From Lentisphaerae bacterium GWF2_49_21 (GTDB lineage Bacteria > Verrucomicrobiota > Lentisphaeria > Victivallales > GWF2-50-93), in assembly GCA_001804805.1 (NCBI GenBank), contig MHBH01000020.1:62001-126000 (forward strand): 64,000 bases of DNA, given 5' to 3'. The number at the start of each line of letters is the position of its first letter. Position 1 is the first letter of the stretch. Below are positions 53,855-61,716 of this stretch, piece by piece. The notes beneath the pieces are model-generated. The model saw nothing but the letters and a program-made list of their open reading frames with translations. It did no database searches and was not told the DNA's origin. The translations under genes and the position numbers were made by a program.

Positions 53855-53870
53855 TGGCACGGCCATTGCT
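53855..53870 (+). promoter_or_regulatory. Perfect sigma-54 (-24/-12) promoter for the secretin pair
   Basis: TGGCACGGCCATTGCT matches the consensus TGGCAC-N5-TTGC(A/T) at every fixed base. Transcription would start about 12 bases later (near 53882), in front of AAAGGAGG and ATG 53906. Confidence 0.82.
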
Positions 53871-53905
53871 AAAGGGACAAACGTTTTTAAAACAAAGGAG
53901 GCAAT

Positions 53906-55384
53906 ATGAAAACAGGAAAATGGAAAATCGCGGCGGTGATGATGTTCGCATATTTTTTTGCGGCATCCTATCTGCTCTGCGCACAGGAGCAGAGGCAGAT
54001 AAAGGTCATCGAGGACAGGGATCAGACCTATATGTCCTCAAAGGTCTACGAGCTCAAGAGCATCAAGGCTGCGGATCTCACGCCCTTCATCCAGGGCGCC
54101 GTCAAGAGATACTACAACCAGTCCAGCGTCGACAGGCTGTCCTTCCCGGAAGGCGGAAAGGAGTTCATAGCGGTCAACATGCCGACGGCGATGGTGCCAT
54201 TCGTCGACGACATGGTCGCGAAGCTTGACAGGGCGGGGAAAGTGGACGAGAACAATTCAACGGTCGAAGGGACCGGAATATACAGGTTCGTCTACTGTCC
54301 GAAATACCGCGCCTCCTCCGAGATGGAGGTGATCGGCAGGACGATCACGAACGGCGACGGGGAATATTATTTCGATGCATCGACCAGCATGTTCTACTGG
54401 AAGGATTCCAGCTCCTATGGAAACACGTCGCTGGAATGGTTCAAGGCGTTCGACAGGCCCGTGCCGCAGGTGCAGCTGACCTTGAACGTCTACGAGGTGA
54501 CGGACGACGACCTGACTGAGCTGGGCATCGACTACGTCGCCTGGAAGAACGGTCCGGGAGCGAACATATTCAACGCCGGATATGACTTCCTGAGCTCCAA
54601 GTTCATGTCGCAGAACAGCAGCTGGTCGAACATGCTGAACGTGTCGAATATGGCATCGCATTCCTGGGCCGGATTCCTGGTAGCGCCGAACATCGACATG
54701 ACCTTCATCAAGCTGCTCGCGCAGAAAGGAAAGGCGAGGATAGCGACGTCCGGATCGCTGACGGTCGTGAACGACTTCACGTCACCGGATCCCGGCATAG
54801 GCAACTTCGACGGCGCAAAATATAAGCTGAGGTTTACGCCCAGCTACCAGAACATACAGAAGAGCTCGGACCAGAACACGAGCGTGGATACGGCCGATGC
54901 GGATTTCCTCTTCTACATCAGGCTGCCTGTCATTAATTTCAATGACAAGGGGGACAAGGCGGCGGCGCTGGAATTCGGATGGTACCTGAACATCATGGAC
55001 ACCGTCGAGAAGGTAAGCAACGGAACCCCGATCCAGAACTCCTCGCAGTTCTATTCATGGACAACGTTGGACGCAGGCGGAGAGAAGCTCCTGGCGTCAT
55101 ACACGAAGGTGCAGGAGGTGAAGCAGGAGAACGGCATACCATTGCTGAGCGATATACCGGTATTGAAATACATATTCGGCTCCACGAACGTGTCGAAGAG
55201 CACATCGAAGGTCTATGTGACGGTAAAGGCGGAGGCCGTGAGGCCTGAATCTTCGCTCTCGGAATGGGCGGGCAGGATCGTGACTGCCGGCGAGATGCTC
55301 AGGGAGGGAGATAAGCCCGGGGCCGAAAAGAAGGATGTGGAATCCAAGCCTGCCGAAGCTGTAAAAGAAGATGACAAGAAATAA
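53906..55384 (+). CDS. Secretin-like outer-membrane protein A
   Basis: The 492-residue protein has a signal peptide (after MKTGKWKIAAVMMFAYFFAA) and N-terminal ring-like domains with a KVYELKSIKAADLTPFIQGA block of N0/N1 type. The C-terminal secretin signature is NGIPLLSDIPVLKYIFGSTN (about 408-427). Secretins form large gated outer-membrane channels of type II/III secretion and type IV pilus systems. Compared with GspD (about 650 residues), the beta-region is short. No gspC-M genes are adjacent. AAAGGAGG supports the start, and 24 bases separate it from the next secretin-like gene. Confidence 0.82.
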   Translation: MKTGKWKIAAVMMFAYFFAASYLLCAQEQRQIKVIEDRDQTYMSSKVYELKSIKAADLTPFIQGAVKRYYNQSSVDRLSFPEGGKEFIAVNMPTAMVPFVDDMVAKLDRAGKVDENNSTVEGTGIYRFVYCPKYRASSEMEVIGRTITNGDGEYYFDASTSMFYWKDSSSYGNTSLEWFKAFDRPVPQVQLTLNVYEVTDDDLTELGIDYVAWKNGPGANIFNAGYDFLSSKFMSQNSSWSNMLNVSNMASHSWAGFLVAPNIDMTFIKLLAQKGKARIATSGSLTVVNDFTSPDPGIGNFDGAKYKLRFTPSYQNIQKSSDQNTSVDTADADFLFYIRLPVINFNDKGDKAAALEFGWYLNIMDTVEKVSNGTPIQNSSQFYSWTTLDAGGEKLLASYTKVQEVKQENGIPLLSDIPVLKYIFGSTNVSKSTSKVYVTVKAEAVRPESSLSEWAGRIVTAGEMLREGDKPGAEKKDVESKPAEAVKEDDKK

Positions 55385-55408
55385 CTTTTCAAACAAGGAG
55401 GAACTACA

Positions 55409-57388
55409 ATGAAAAAAGGAAGAGAGAACTTATATAAGGCGATGATCGGCACGGCTGCGCTTCTGCCGCTTGCGACGTTCGCAGATTCGAACTTCGGGCC
55501 TACGCCGGAGGCCGCCCCGAAAGGCAGCCAGATCCAGACCCAGCTCTGGGTGCAGGTCAAGGATGACACCAAGCAGGTGCATCTGATATCGGCGAACAAT
55601 GATCCGAATATAATCACGAAGGTGTATGTCCTCAAGAATGCGGATCCCTACGAGCTGCGTCCGTATTTCCGCGAGGCGGTGAAGGCGAAGAGGATCGCGG
55701 AGGACTTTGAGAGGCAGTCCAACGGCGATATCAAGACGAACATAACCAAGGTTGAGTGCATCAAGTACAACGACGGCACTGGCGCGCTGATAGTTTCCGC
55801 CGAGGACTACAGGTTCGGGAAGCAGGCCAATGGAATGGGCTTCGACGACATGGTGGCGATGCTTGACCAGCCGAAGATCAAGTCCACTCCGGGAAATGCG
55901 TACTATGCCTATTTTCCGAAATACTGCGACGCCAACTGGCTGTATACCGTGCTGAGGAATGTCGGACTGAACCGTCCCGACGATCCGTCCGAGCTCGAAG
56001 GCGGCAGGGACAAGGTGGGAGTCGACAAGAACCTCAACGCCCTCCTGTTCAACGTGCCCAAGTACCAGGTGAAGACGATCAACGACATGATCAAGCAGTA
56101 CGACACGCCGACGACGGAAGTCGCATTGAAATACACGATCTATGAGATCGACGCGGAGAACGACGGCCAGATCGGTGTGGACTTCCAGGCCTGGAAGAAC
56201 GGTCCGGGATCAGATCTGTTCTCGCTTGCGAACAGGACAGGCTACCAGTGGGATTTCGTGAACAACATAGTGGCCACGCCTGATATCGGCAAGCAGCACG
56301 TCAAGTATATCAAGTTCAATCCGAAGTGGAACACCAAGTATCTTGACTTCCTCGTGTCGAAGTCCAAGGCGCACGTCATAACCTCCGGCGACATGGCGAT
56401 AATGAACGCCCAGGAAGGATATGTCGAATGCAGGACGGGCCTGACGAACTACCAGGCCGGGGAGAAGATTCCCGACGTCAACATGTTCGACTACATCAAG
56501 CTGACCGGCCAGACCGTGAATGTCGACGGGACCTTGCCAGCAGCAGCCGTAGATACGCAGTACATGTTCTCCGCCACGGACAGGCAGGGCAATACAATAA
56601 CCCTGAACACGGCGTTCTTCGGAAACTTCATGCTGTCACGCAGCTTCGACGGATACCGCTACTATTACACGGTCGAAATTGATTCCACTACAGGATCCGG
56701 AACCTTTTTCGTTGGCAAGGGCGGACAGAATATCGGAACGAAGGTGAACAACTGCCTGAGCGCAAGCCTGCAAATTTGCACGGCGACTACTGTAGGGGTC
56801 GATGCGGCTGGCGGTAACAACGTAGTGTCCTCATACGCATGGGTGCCTGTCAGCAACTGGCAGCTCGATCAGAACTTCACCGCGTACAAGAACAGGAAGA
56901 CTGATACCGCCATCAACAGCTATGGGTTCAACATGAGGATCAAGCCCGTGGTCTGTGAGAAGGCTACGACCCTGGACATCGCGCTGGTCAACAACAACCT
57001 GATCGGGTTCAGGAGCGACGGCTCCCCGAGGATCTCGAAGAGCGAGCTCAACACCCAGGTCATGGTTGACAACGGCGGAACCAAGTTCGTCATCGGCGGG
57101 CTTGAGAAGAAGGCCCTGGTAAGGAGCGTAAACAAGGTTCCGTGGCTTGGAGACATACCCGGACTCGGCTGGCTTCTCGGCAGCGAATCCGAGACAACAA
57201 AGAAGTCGCAGCTTGTCGCGGTCGTCGAGTGCGTGCCGGCAACTCCGAACATGCCGGTTCCTGAAAACATCGCGAAGGAGATGAAGGAGGTCAATGAAAA
57301 GACAGTCGATGCTGGAACGACGAACTCGTACGGCTTCGACCAGCTTCTGATCGACAAGGAAAAGAAAGGATTTGATCCGCTTCCATGA
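55409..57388 (+). CDS. Secretin-like outer-membrane protein B
   Basis: The 659-residue protein has a weak signal segment (AMIGTAALLPLATFADSNFG) and ring-like domains sharing the KVYVLKNADPYELRPYFREA and DVAxxW-type blocks with protein A (YFPKYCDANWLYTVLRNVGL). The C-terminal secretin signature is NKVPWLGDIPGLGWLLGSES (about 576-595), followed by a TKKSQLVAVVECVP strand. It is a paralogue of protein A from the same operon, both sharing a KNGPG block (AWKNGPGANIF in A, AWKNGPGSDLF in B). Two different secretins side by side may build one mixed channel or two pores. AAGGAGG precedes the ATG. Confidence 0.83.
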   Translation: MKKGRENLYKAMIGTAALLPLATFADSNFGPTPEAAPKGSQIQTQLWVQVKDDTKQVHLISANNDPNIITKVYVLKNADPYELRPYFREAVKAKRIAEDFERQSNGDIKTNITKVECIKYNDGTGALIVSAEDYRFGKQANGMGFDDMVAMLDQPKIKSTPGNAYYAYFPKYCDANWLYTVLRNVGLNRPDDPSELEGGRDKVGVDKNLNALLFNVPKYQVKTINDMIKQYDTPTTEVALKYTIYEIDAENDGQIGVDFQAWKNGPGSDLFSLANRTGYQWDFVNNIVATPDIGKQHVKYIKFNPKWNTKYLDFLVSKSKAHVITSGDMAIMNAQEGYVECRTGLTNYQAGEKIPDVNMFDYIKLTGQTVNVDGTLPAAAVDTQYMFSATDRQGNTITLNTAFFGNFMLSRSFDGYRYYYTVEIDSTTGSGTFFVGKGGQNIGTKVNNCLSASLQICTATTVGVDAAGGNNVVSSYAWVPVSNWQLDQNFTAYKNRKTDTAINSYGFNMRIKPVVCEKATTLDIALVNNNLIGFRSDGSPRISKSELNTQVMVDNGGTKFVIGGLEKKALVRSVNKVPWLGDIPGLGWLLGSESETTKKSQLVAVVECVPATPNMPVPENIAKEMKEVNEKTVDAGTTNSYGFDQLLIDKEKKGFDPLP

Positions 57389-57511
57389 GTGCGGAAAAGG
57401 AATGGGATAAAGGTGTCGGGTGTCAGTGTTAAGGGAGAAAATGTGTTAAGGTCTTGAGATTTTCCGGATTCCAGAACTGACACCTGAACACTGACAGCTT
57501 TTTTACAATTT

Positions 57512-57568
57512 AGGGATACTCGTGCCGGCTGCAGACTCAACCCCCCGCTCGCCGGTGCGGGTATCCCT
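57512..57568. terminator. Terminator-like hairpin after the secretin genes
   Basis: AGGGATACTCGTGCCGGC (57512-57529) pairs with GCCGGTGCGGGTATCCCT (57551-57568), with 15 of 18 standard pairs and two GU pairs in RNA. No long T run follows, so termination is uncertain. Confidence 0.5.
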
Positions 57569-57695
57569 TCTTAATCGAATGCATTTGTGCTATCCAAATT
57601 ACCTTGTCCTGATCCGCATGATCTTTACCTGTTTTTGATTAGGAAAAACAGAAGTTCAGGATATATTTCCCCGCATTCTTGAACTGATTGTCCAT

Positions 57696-57763
57696 GTTGG
57701 AGTACAAGCTTCAGCTTGCATAGACTTCTGAATGCTAAGACAAACTAAAGTTTGTACTCCAAC
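57696..57763. repeat. REP pair of the GGAGT family
   Basis: GTTGGAGTACAAGCTTCAGC.. (57696 on) faces ..AAACTAAAGTTTGTACTCCA plus AC (ending 57763). Stems are CAAGCT/AGCTTG and CAAACT/AGTTTG, the same two stems as the pair at 21986-22055, in reverse order. Confidence 0.88.
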
Positions 57764-57804
57764 GGGGTTTTATTCCGTAATAAATATTCTCTGAAGTGAT
57801 TGAT

Positions 57805-59343
57805 ATGAACAGCAAATTTTCTTTAGCCAGCATATTTTCCGACAACATGGTCCTCCAGAGGAATGTCAAAATTCCAATATGGGGGACCGCCGAACCCGGA
57901 GAGGAGATCTCCGTCGACTTTGCAGGACAGAATAGATCCGCTGTCACCGGGAAGGATTCAAAATGGCTGACTCACCTCGATCCGATGCCAGCAAGCTGCG
58001 AACCTCGCAAAATGATAATTTCTTCATCAGCTCCAAATCCTACAATCTCCCAATCCCAATATCAGCAAATCACAAATATCCTCGTGGGCGAAGTCTGGAT
58101 AGCGGGCGGACAGTCGAACATGCAGTTCGCTCTTGCGGATTCGATGGATGCTAAAAAGGTTGTTTCCAAGGCGGATCACTTGGAGATACGATGCTACCAG
58201 GTGCCGAGGATCCCTTACGTGGGCGCAGACCTTGAGAATCCTGCTGCGTATTTCGCAAAGCCCGAATGGAAGGTGTGCACCCCGAAGAATGCGGGAGCCT
58301 ATCCAGCGGTCGCCTACCACTTCGCTGTGAAGATCAAGAAGGCGCTGAAGGTCCCGGTCGGGATAGTCAGCTGTAGCTGGGGCGGGACTTCCGCATCGTC
58401 ATGGATGAGCGAGAAATATCTTTCCTCGGACAAGGATATCAAGATCTATCTGGATGAATACCAGGCGCTGGTTTCCAATCTTGACATGGAGAAGTACGAG
58501 AAGGACCGTAGCGCATATGACAGTGCTGTTGACAAATTTGTGAAGATGAAGGAAAAGGCGGTGAAGGAGAACATTTCCGGCGCGGAACTCGACAAGCTGC
58601 TTGGTCCATATCCTTGGCCGCCTCCAGCCGGACCGAAGAATTTCCAGACGCCTTCCGGTCTTTACCATACGATGGTCGAAAAGATTGCTCCATACGCAGT
58701 GAAAGGTGTCATCTTCTATCAGGGTGAGAGCGACGTCGAAAAGGCGTCCCTGTATGAAAAGCTTTTCGCCAAAATGATACAGAACTGGCGTGACGACTGG
58801 AAAAATCCTGATCTGCCTTTCCTCTTCACCCAGATAACCACTTATGGTTGCGATGGAAAACCCGACAATGAAGACTGGGCAGTCCTCAGGGAGCAGCAAC
58901 TGTTTGCGACAAAGAAGATTTATAATGCATACATGGCCGTCAGTATCGACGTGGGGGACATGACCGACATCCATCCGGAAAATAAAAGGCCCATAGGTGA
59001 ACGTCTCGCCCTGATTGCAAGATGCAAAGTGTATGGACAGAAGATTGTGTGTTCCGGGCCTGTGTTCCATGAGATGCAGATCAATGGAGACAAGGCAATC
59101 CTTTCGTTCAATCATATCGGCAAAGGGCTGGTTTCAAAGGGGAAATCCCTCAAAGGATTCAAGATCTGCGGGCCTGACAAGGTTTTTGTCGATGCAAAGG
59201 CGGAGATCAAAAAAGACACTATCGAAGTTTCCAGCAGCCAGATAAAAGTTCCAAGGGCCGTGCGTTACGGCTGGGCGAACTATGCAGAGATCAATCTCTT
59301 CAACAAGAACGGTCTGCCCGCCAGCCCGTTCCGGACGGAGTAG
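57805..59343 (+). CDS. Sialate O-acetylesterase-like SGNH hydrolase
   Basis: The 512-residue protein opens with the family-typical SLASIFSDNMVLQRNVKIPI, then carries the SGNH blocks: GEVWIAGGQSNMQFAL with the catalytic Ser, VSCSWGGTSASSWMS, FYQGESDV, and DIHPENKRPIGERLA with the catalytic Asp and His. A beta-rich C-terminal region is present. Such enzymes remove O-acetyl groups from sialic acids or plant and algal polysaccharides. No signal peptide is visible. A stretch near residues 72-90 (SSAPNPTISQSQYQQI) seems inserted compared with the usual spacing before GEVW and is AT-rich. GTG 57796 is an alternative start. Confidence 0.88.
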   Translation: MNSKFSLASIFSDNMVLQRNVKIPIWGTAEPGEEISVDFAGQNRSAVTGKDSKWLTHLDPMPASCEPRKMIISSSAPNPTISQSQYQQITNILVGEVWIAGGQSNMQFALADSMDAKKVVSKADHLEIRCYQVPRIPYVGADLENPAAYFAKPEWKVCTPKNAGAYPAVAYHFAVKIKKALKVPVGIVSCSWGGTSASSWMSEKYLSSDKDIKIYLDEYQALVSNLDMEKYEKDRSAYDSAVDKFVKMKEKAVKENISGAELDKLLGPYPWPPPAGPKNFQTPSGLYHTMVEKIAPYAVKGVIFYQGESDVEKASLYEKLFAKMIQNWRDDWKNPDLPFLFTQITTYGCDGKPDNEDWAVLREQQLFATKKIYNAYMAVSIDVGDMTDIHPENKRPIGERLALIARCKVYGQKIVCSGPVFHEMQINGDKAILSFNHIGKGLVSKGKSLKGFKICGPDKVFVDAKAEIKKDTIEVSSSQIKVPRAVRYGWANYAEINLFNKNGLPASPFRTE

Positions 59344-59575
59344 GGCTACCATCTGAATATGGTGATTTGATTCTTTGCAATTGCTTAATAGGGAATACCA
59401 GTCATCTCATCGAAGTAAGAAAGAAACAGCTCTTGCGAGCTTAACTACGAACGGATGCAATTAAGAAAGCCAGAAAATACCTCATATGACCGAAACTGCA
59501 CAGTTATTGCCTGTTTTTGACAAGAATAAATCCTTTGTGGAAATACAGTAGTTTCAAAAAGAAAAAGGATTTATC
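59344..59575. other. Intergenic gap with a TTGC-loop hairpin
   Basis: Contains one TTGC-loop hairpin (59421-59448, AACAGCTCTTGCGAGCTTAA) matching copies at 21834 and 40993. Nothing else was seen. Confidence 0.75.
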
Positions 59576-60631
59576 ATGAAAAAGAAAAGTATAATTTTCA
59601 CTGGCAAAGAGGCTGTCGAACTGATTGAAGAGGAACTCCCGAAGATAAATGACAACCAGATCCTGATTGAAACGGTAAAAACACTGATCAGCACCGGAAC
59701 AGAAAGCACCTGTTACCGCCGTAATTTCGCGCCGGGCACGCACTGGGACAACTGGGTCAAATATCCGTTCTATACCGGATATCTCAACGTCGGGAAAGTC
59801 ATCGAAGTCGGAAAGAATGTCAAGGACTGGAAGAATGGCGACAGGGCCGTCTCGCGTTCCGGACATTCAAGCCACATCATCGCCGACGCCGTAGAGAGCA
59901 AAAACACCTCCAAGGCTGATGAAGGCGACTGCACTCCGCTCAACAGGGCGGTGAAAGTTCCTGACAATGTCATAGATGAGGAAGCCGTCTGGATGGGGCT
60001 CGGTAAGATCGTGCAGGTCGGTGTCAGGGCCGCGGAACACAAACTCGGTGACGATGTGGTTGTCATCGGACTAGGTCTTCTCGGACAGCTTGTGGTCCAA
60101 TACGTGAAACTTCTCGGGGCCTCCGAGATCATCGCGATAGATGTCTCCCAAAAGCGTCTTGACATGGCGAAGGCGCATGGTGCCACGCAGATACTGAAGA
60201 TGTCATCGGCGGAAGCTGAACCGATAGTCAAGAAACTTACTGGCGGAAGGAAGGCGGACGTCGTGTATGATGTTACCGGACATCCTGCGGTTTTCGCAAC
60301 TGCCTTGCCGCTTGCGCGCAACTTCGGCACGGTGGTGCTCCTTGGGGATCCAGGAGCGCCGAATCTCCAGACATTGACGCCGGACCTGATCACGCGCGGC
60401 CTCAGGATTGTCGGGGCGCACGACTGCCATCCGCCGACCATGCCGAACCAGTTTGTCAGATGGTCCTCACAGGAGATGTACGAACTTTTCCTGAAGTACC
60501 TTTCGCGCAAGGAGATGAAGGTCTCCGATCTTATCACGAACCACTTCAAGCCGGAGGACTGCAAGAAAGCTTTCACCTATCTGCAAACGGACCGCGAGAA
60601 CGCGATGGGCGTGATCTTCGACTGGAAATAA
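59576..60631 (+). CDS. Medium-chain dehydrogenase/reductase (zinc-dependent type)
   Basis: The 351-residue protein has the GroES-like N-terminal domain (LISTGTESTCYRR, GYLNVGKVIEVGKNVKDWKN, GDRAVSRSGHSSH) and the Rossmann domain with the VVVIGLGLLGQLVVQYVKLL nucleotide loop and an AIDVSQKRLDMAKAHGA acidic site for NAD(H). The four-Cys structural zinc loop is missing, as in several MDR subgroups. The likely role is oxidation or reduction of a sugar or polyol; the substrate is unknown. The stop codon lies inside a perfect hairpin (60628-60652). Confidence 0.88.
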   Translation: MKKKSIIFTGKEAVELIEEELPKINDNQILIETVKTLISTGTESTCYRRNFAPGTHWDNWVKYPFYTGYLNVGKVIEVGKNVKDWKNGDRAVSRSGHSSHIIADAVESKNTSKADEGDCTPLNRAVKVPDNVIDEEAVWMGLGKIVQVGVRAAEHKLGDDVVVIGLGLLGQLVVQYVKLLGASEIIAIDVSQKRLDMAKAHGATQILKMSSAEAEPIVKKLTGGRKADVVYDVTGHPAVFATALPLARNFGTVVLLGDPGAPNLQTLTPDLITRGLRIVGAHDCHPPTMPNQFVRWSSQEMYELFLKYLSRKEMKVSDLITNHFKPEDCKKAFTYLQTDRENAMGVIFDWK

Positions 60632-60652
60632 ATTCTGCCTTGCAGAATTTAT
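60628..60652. repeat. Perfect hairpin on a stop codon
   Basis: ATAAATTCTGC and GCAGAATTTAT pair around CTT. The stop TAA (60629-60631) is in the left arm. Shares ATAAATT...AATTTAT ends with 25456-25482 and 48627-48649. Confidence 0.8.
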
Positions 60653-60690
60653 GACGATGAACTGTTCTTGATGGCATATTCATGGCAGAT

Positions 60691-60719
60691 TGCAAAACAA
60701 GAAGTTTTGTGATATAGTT
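60691..60719 (+). promoter_or_regulatory. Sigma-70-like promoter of the fourth pseudopilin gene
   Basis: TTGCAA (60691-60696), 17 bases, TATAGT (60714-60719). A leader of about 53 bases would precede ATG 60779. Confidence 0.5.
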
Positions 60720-60778
60720 CCCTGTTGTCATAAAGTCGGGATGGTTTTCGTAATAGGCGGATCCTTTTGGGAGGCATT

Positions 60779-61558
60779 ATGGTTACAGGAAAATCTCAGC
60801 GGATTTCCCGCTTGCATGCATTTACTTTAATCGAACTCCTGGTAGTGATTGCCATAATAGCCATACTTGCCGCACTGCTTCTTCCTGCTCTCAAGGCTGC
60901 ACGTGAATCCGCAAAGGGCATAGACTGCCTTTCCAACCAGAAGCAGGTGATGTTGGCATACTTGCATTATTCGGACGATTTCAATGACAATGTTCCAGGA
61001 TACCAGTTCAGGCACGTTCCGTGGGGTGGAGAATGGGCATGGTGCATTTATTTCATTGGCTGGACTAACTGTCATCCGTTTACTGGAAGTTCTGGTCCGG
61101 ACTACCTCACAAACAGGACAGTTGTCCGCTGCCCATACTATCCTCCTTACAAGGCGATACTTGAAAGCGACAGCGGTGCCGCCTGGGGTTCCTATGGGGT
61201 TCTCGGTACGCTTACAACTGTGAATGGCGTAGATGTGAGCGAGGCCGGAAAAGCCTTTTTCGAACAGCCTGGCTGGGTATGGGGAGGCCATGCCTGGAAC
61301 CTGAGGAAACTCTCCAAGCCTGATAAAATCCCCTGGATTGCAGACTCTGGAAGCGACAGCAGCAAACAGCAGACGGATCTCTTCACTGTATCAGCTGCAT
61401 GGCCAGCCGGAGGGTATGCCGTAATGATGAGGCATAACGAAAGGGCGAATGTGTGCTTTGTTGATGGGCATGCCGATTCATTCAATGGAAACAGGCTCAA
61501 GGAAGAAACAGGAGTAGCCCGCTACTTTACCAGCCAGTGGGGACAGAGGAATCCTTAG
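60779..61558 (+). CDS. Pseudopilin-like protein with H-x9-DG motif
   Basis: From ATG 60779 (GGGAGG 5 bases upstream) the protein has 259 residues. [20 protein letters not shown] is the prepilin segment, with Ala in place of Gly before Phe. [20 protein letters not shown] is the usual following helix. [17 protein letters not shown] near the end is a perfect H-x9-DG motif. It is flanked by a dehydrogenase gene and a heparinase-like gene, another case of one pseudopilin per carbohydrate locus. Confidence 0.9.
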   Translation: MVTGKSQRISRLHAFTLIELLVVIAIIAILAALLLPALKAARESAKGIDCLSNQKQVMLAYLHYSDDFNDNVPGYQFRHVPWGGEWAWCIYFIGWTNCHPFTGSSGPDYLTNRTVVRCPYYPPYKAILESDSGAAWGSYGVLGTLTTVNGVDVSEAGKAFFEQPGWVWGGHAWNLRKLSKPDKIPWIADSGSDSSKQQTDLFTVSAAWPAGGYAVMMRHNERANVCFVDGHADSFNGNRLKEETGVARYFTSQWGQRNP

Positions 61559-61716
61559 CAGCGTGTCGGACTTAAGGCCTTTCCGCTTTTACATATCCTT
61601 GTCCCGCATATGAAAAAACAGCGGGACAAAGATATGCCATTTAAAAATCCCATCTGTGGCTGCAGAAGTCCGAAAGTGGCTCTCCGGAATAACCGCCTGA
61701 GAGGCGTTGTTCGGAT
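61559..61716. other. Convergent gap with hairpins
   Basis: ATATCCTTGTCCCGC (61596 region) pairs with GCGGGACAAAGATAT (61620 region). A second small stem AACCGCCT/AGGCGTT lies near 61690. Either could serve as terminator between the converging genes. Confidence 0.6.

Larger units (their letters stand above)
53425..53905. other. Divergent control region between amt-glnK and the secretin genes
   Basis: About 480 bases, AT-rich in the middle, with a sigma-54-like site at each end (53485-53500 on the minus strand, 53855-53870 on the plus strand). Between them is a palindrome ACGCATTATTGCGT (53624-53637) that could be an enhancer-binding site, and a GTAATTAC-rich stretch. No gene is seen. Confidence 0.7.
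57389..57804. other. Gap with a terminator-like hairpin and a REP pair
   Basis: About 415 bases. Holds TGACACCTGAACACTGACAG-type repeats (57470-57500; related at 23815-23840), a hairpin at 57512-57568 that could end the secretin operon, and a REP pair at 57696-57763. No gene is seen. Confidence 0.7.
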
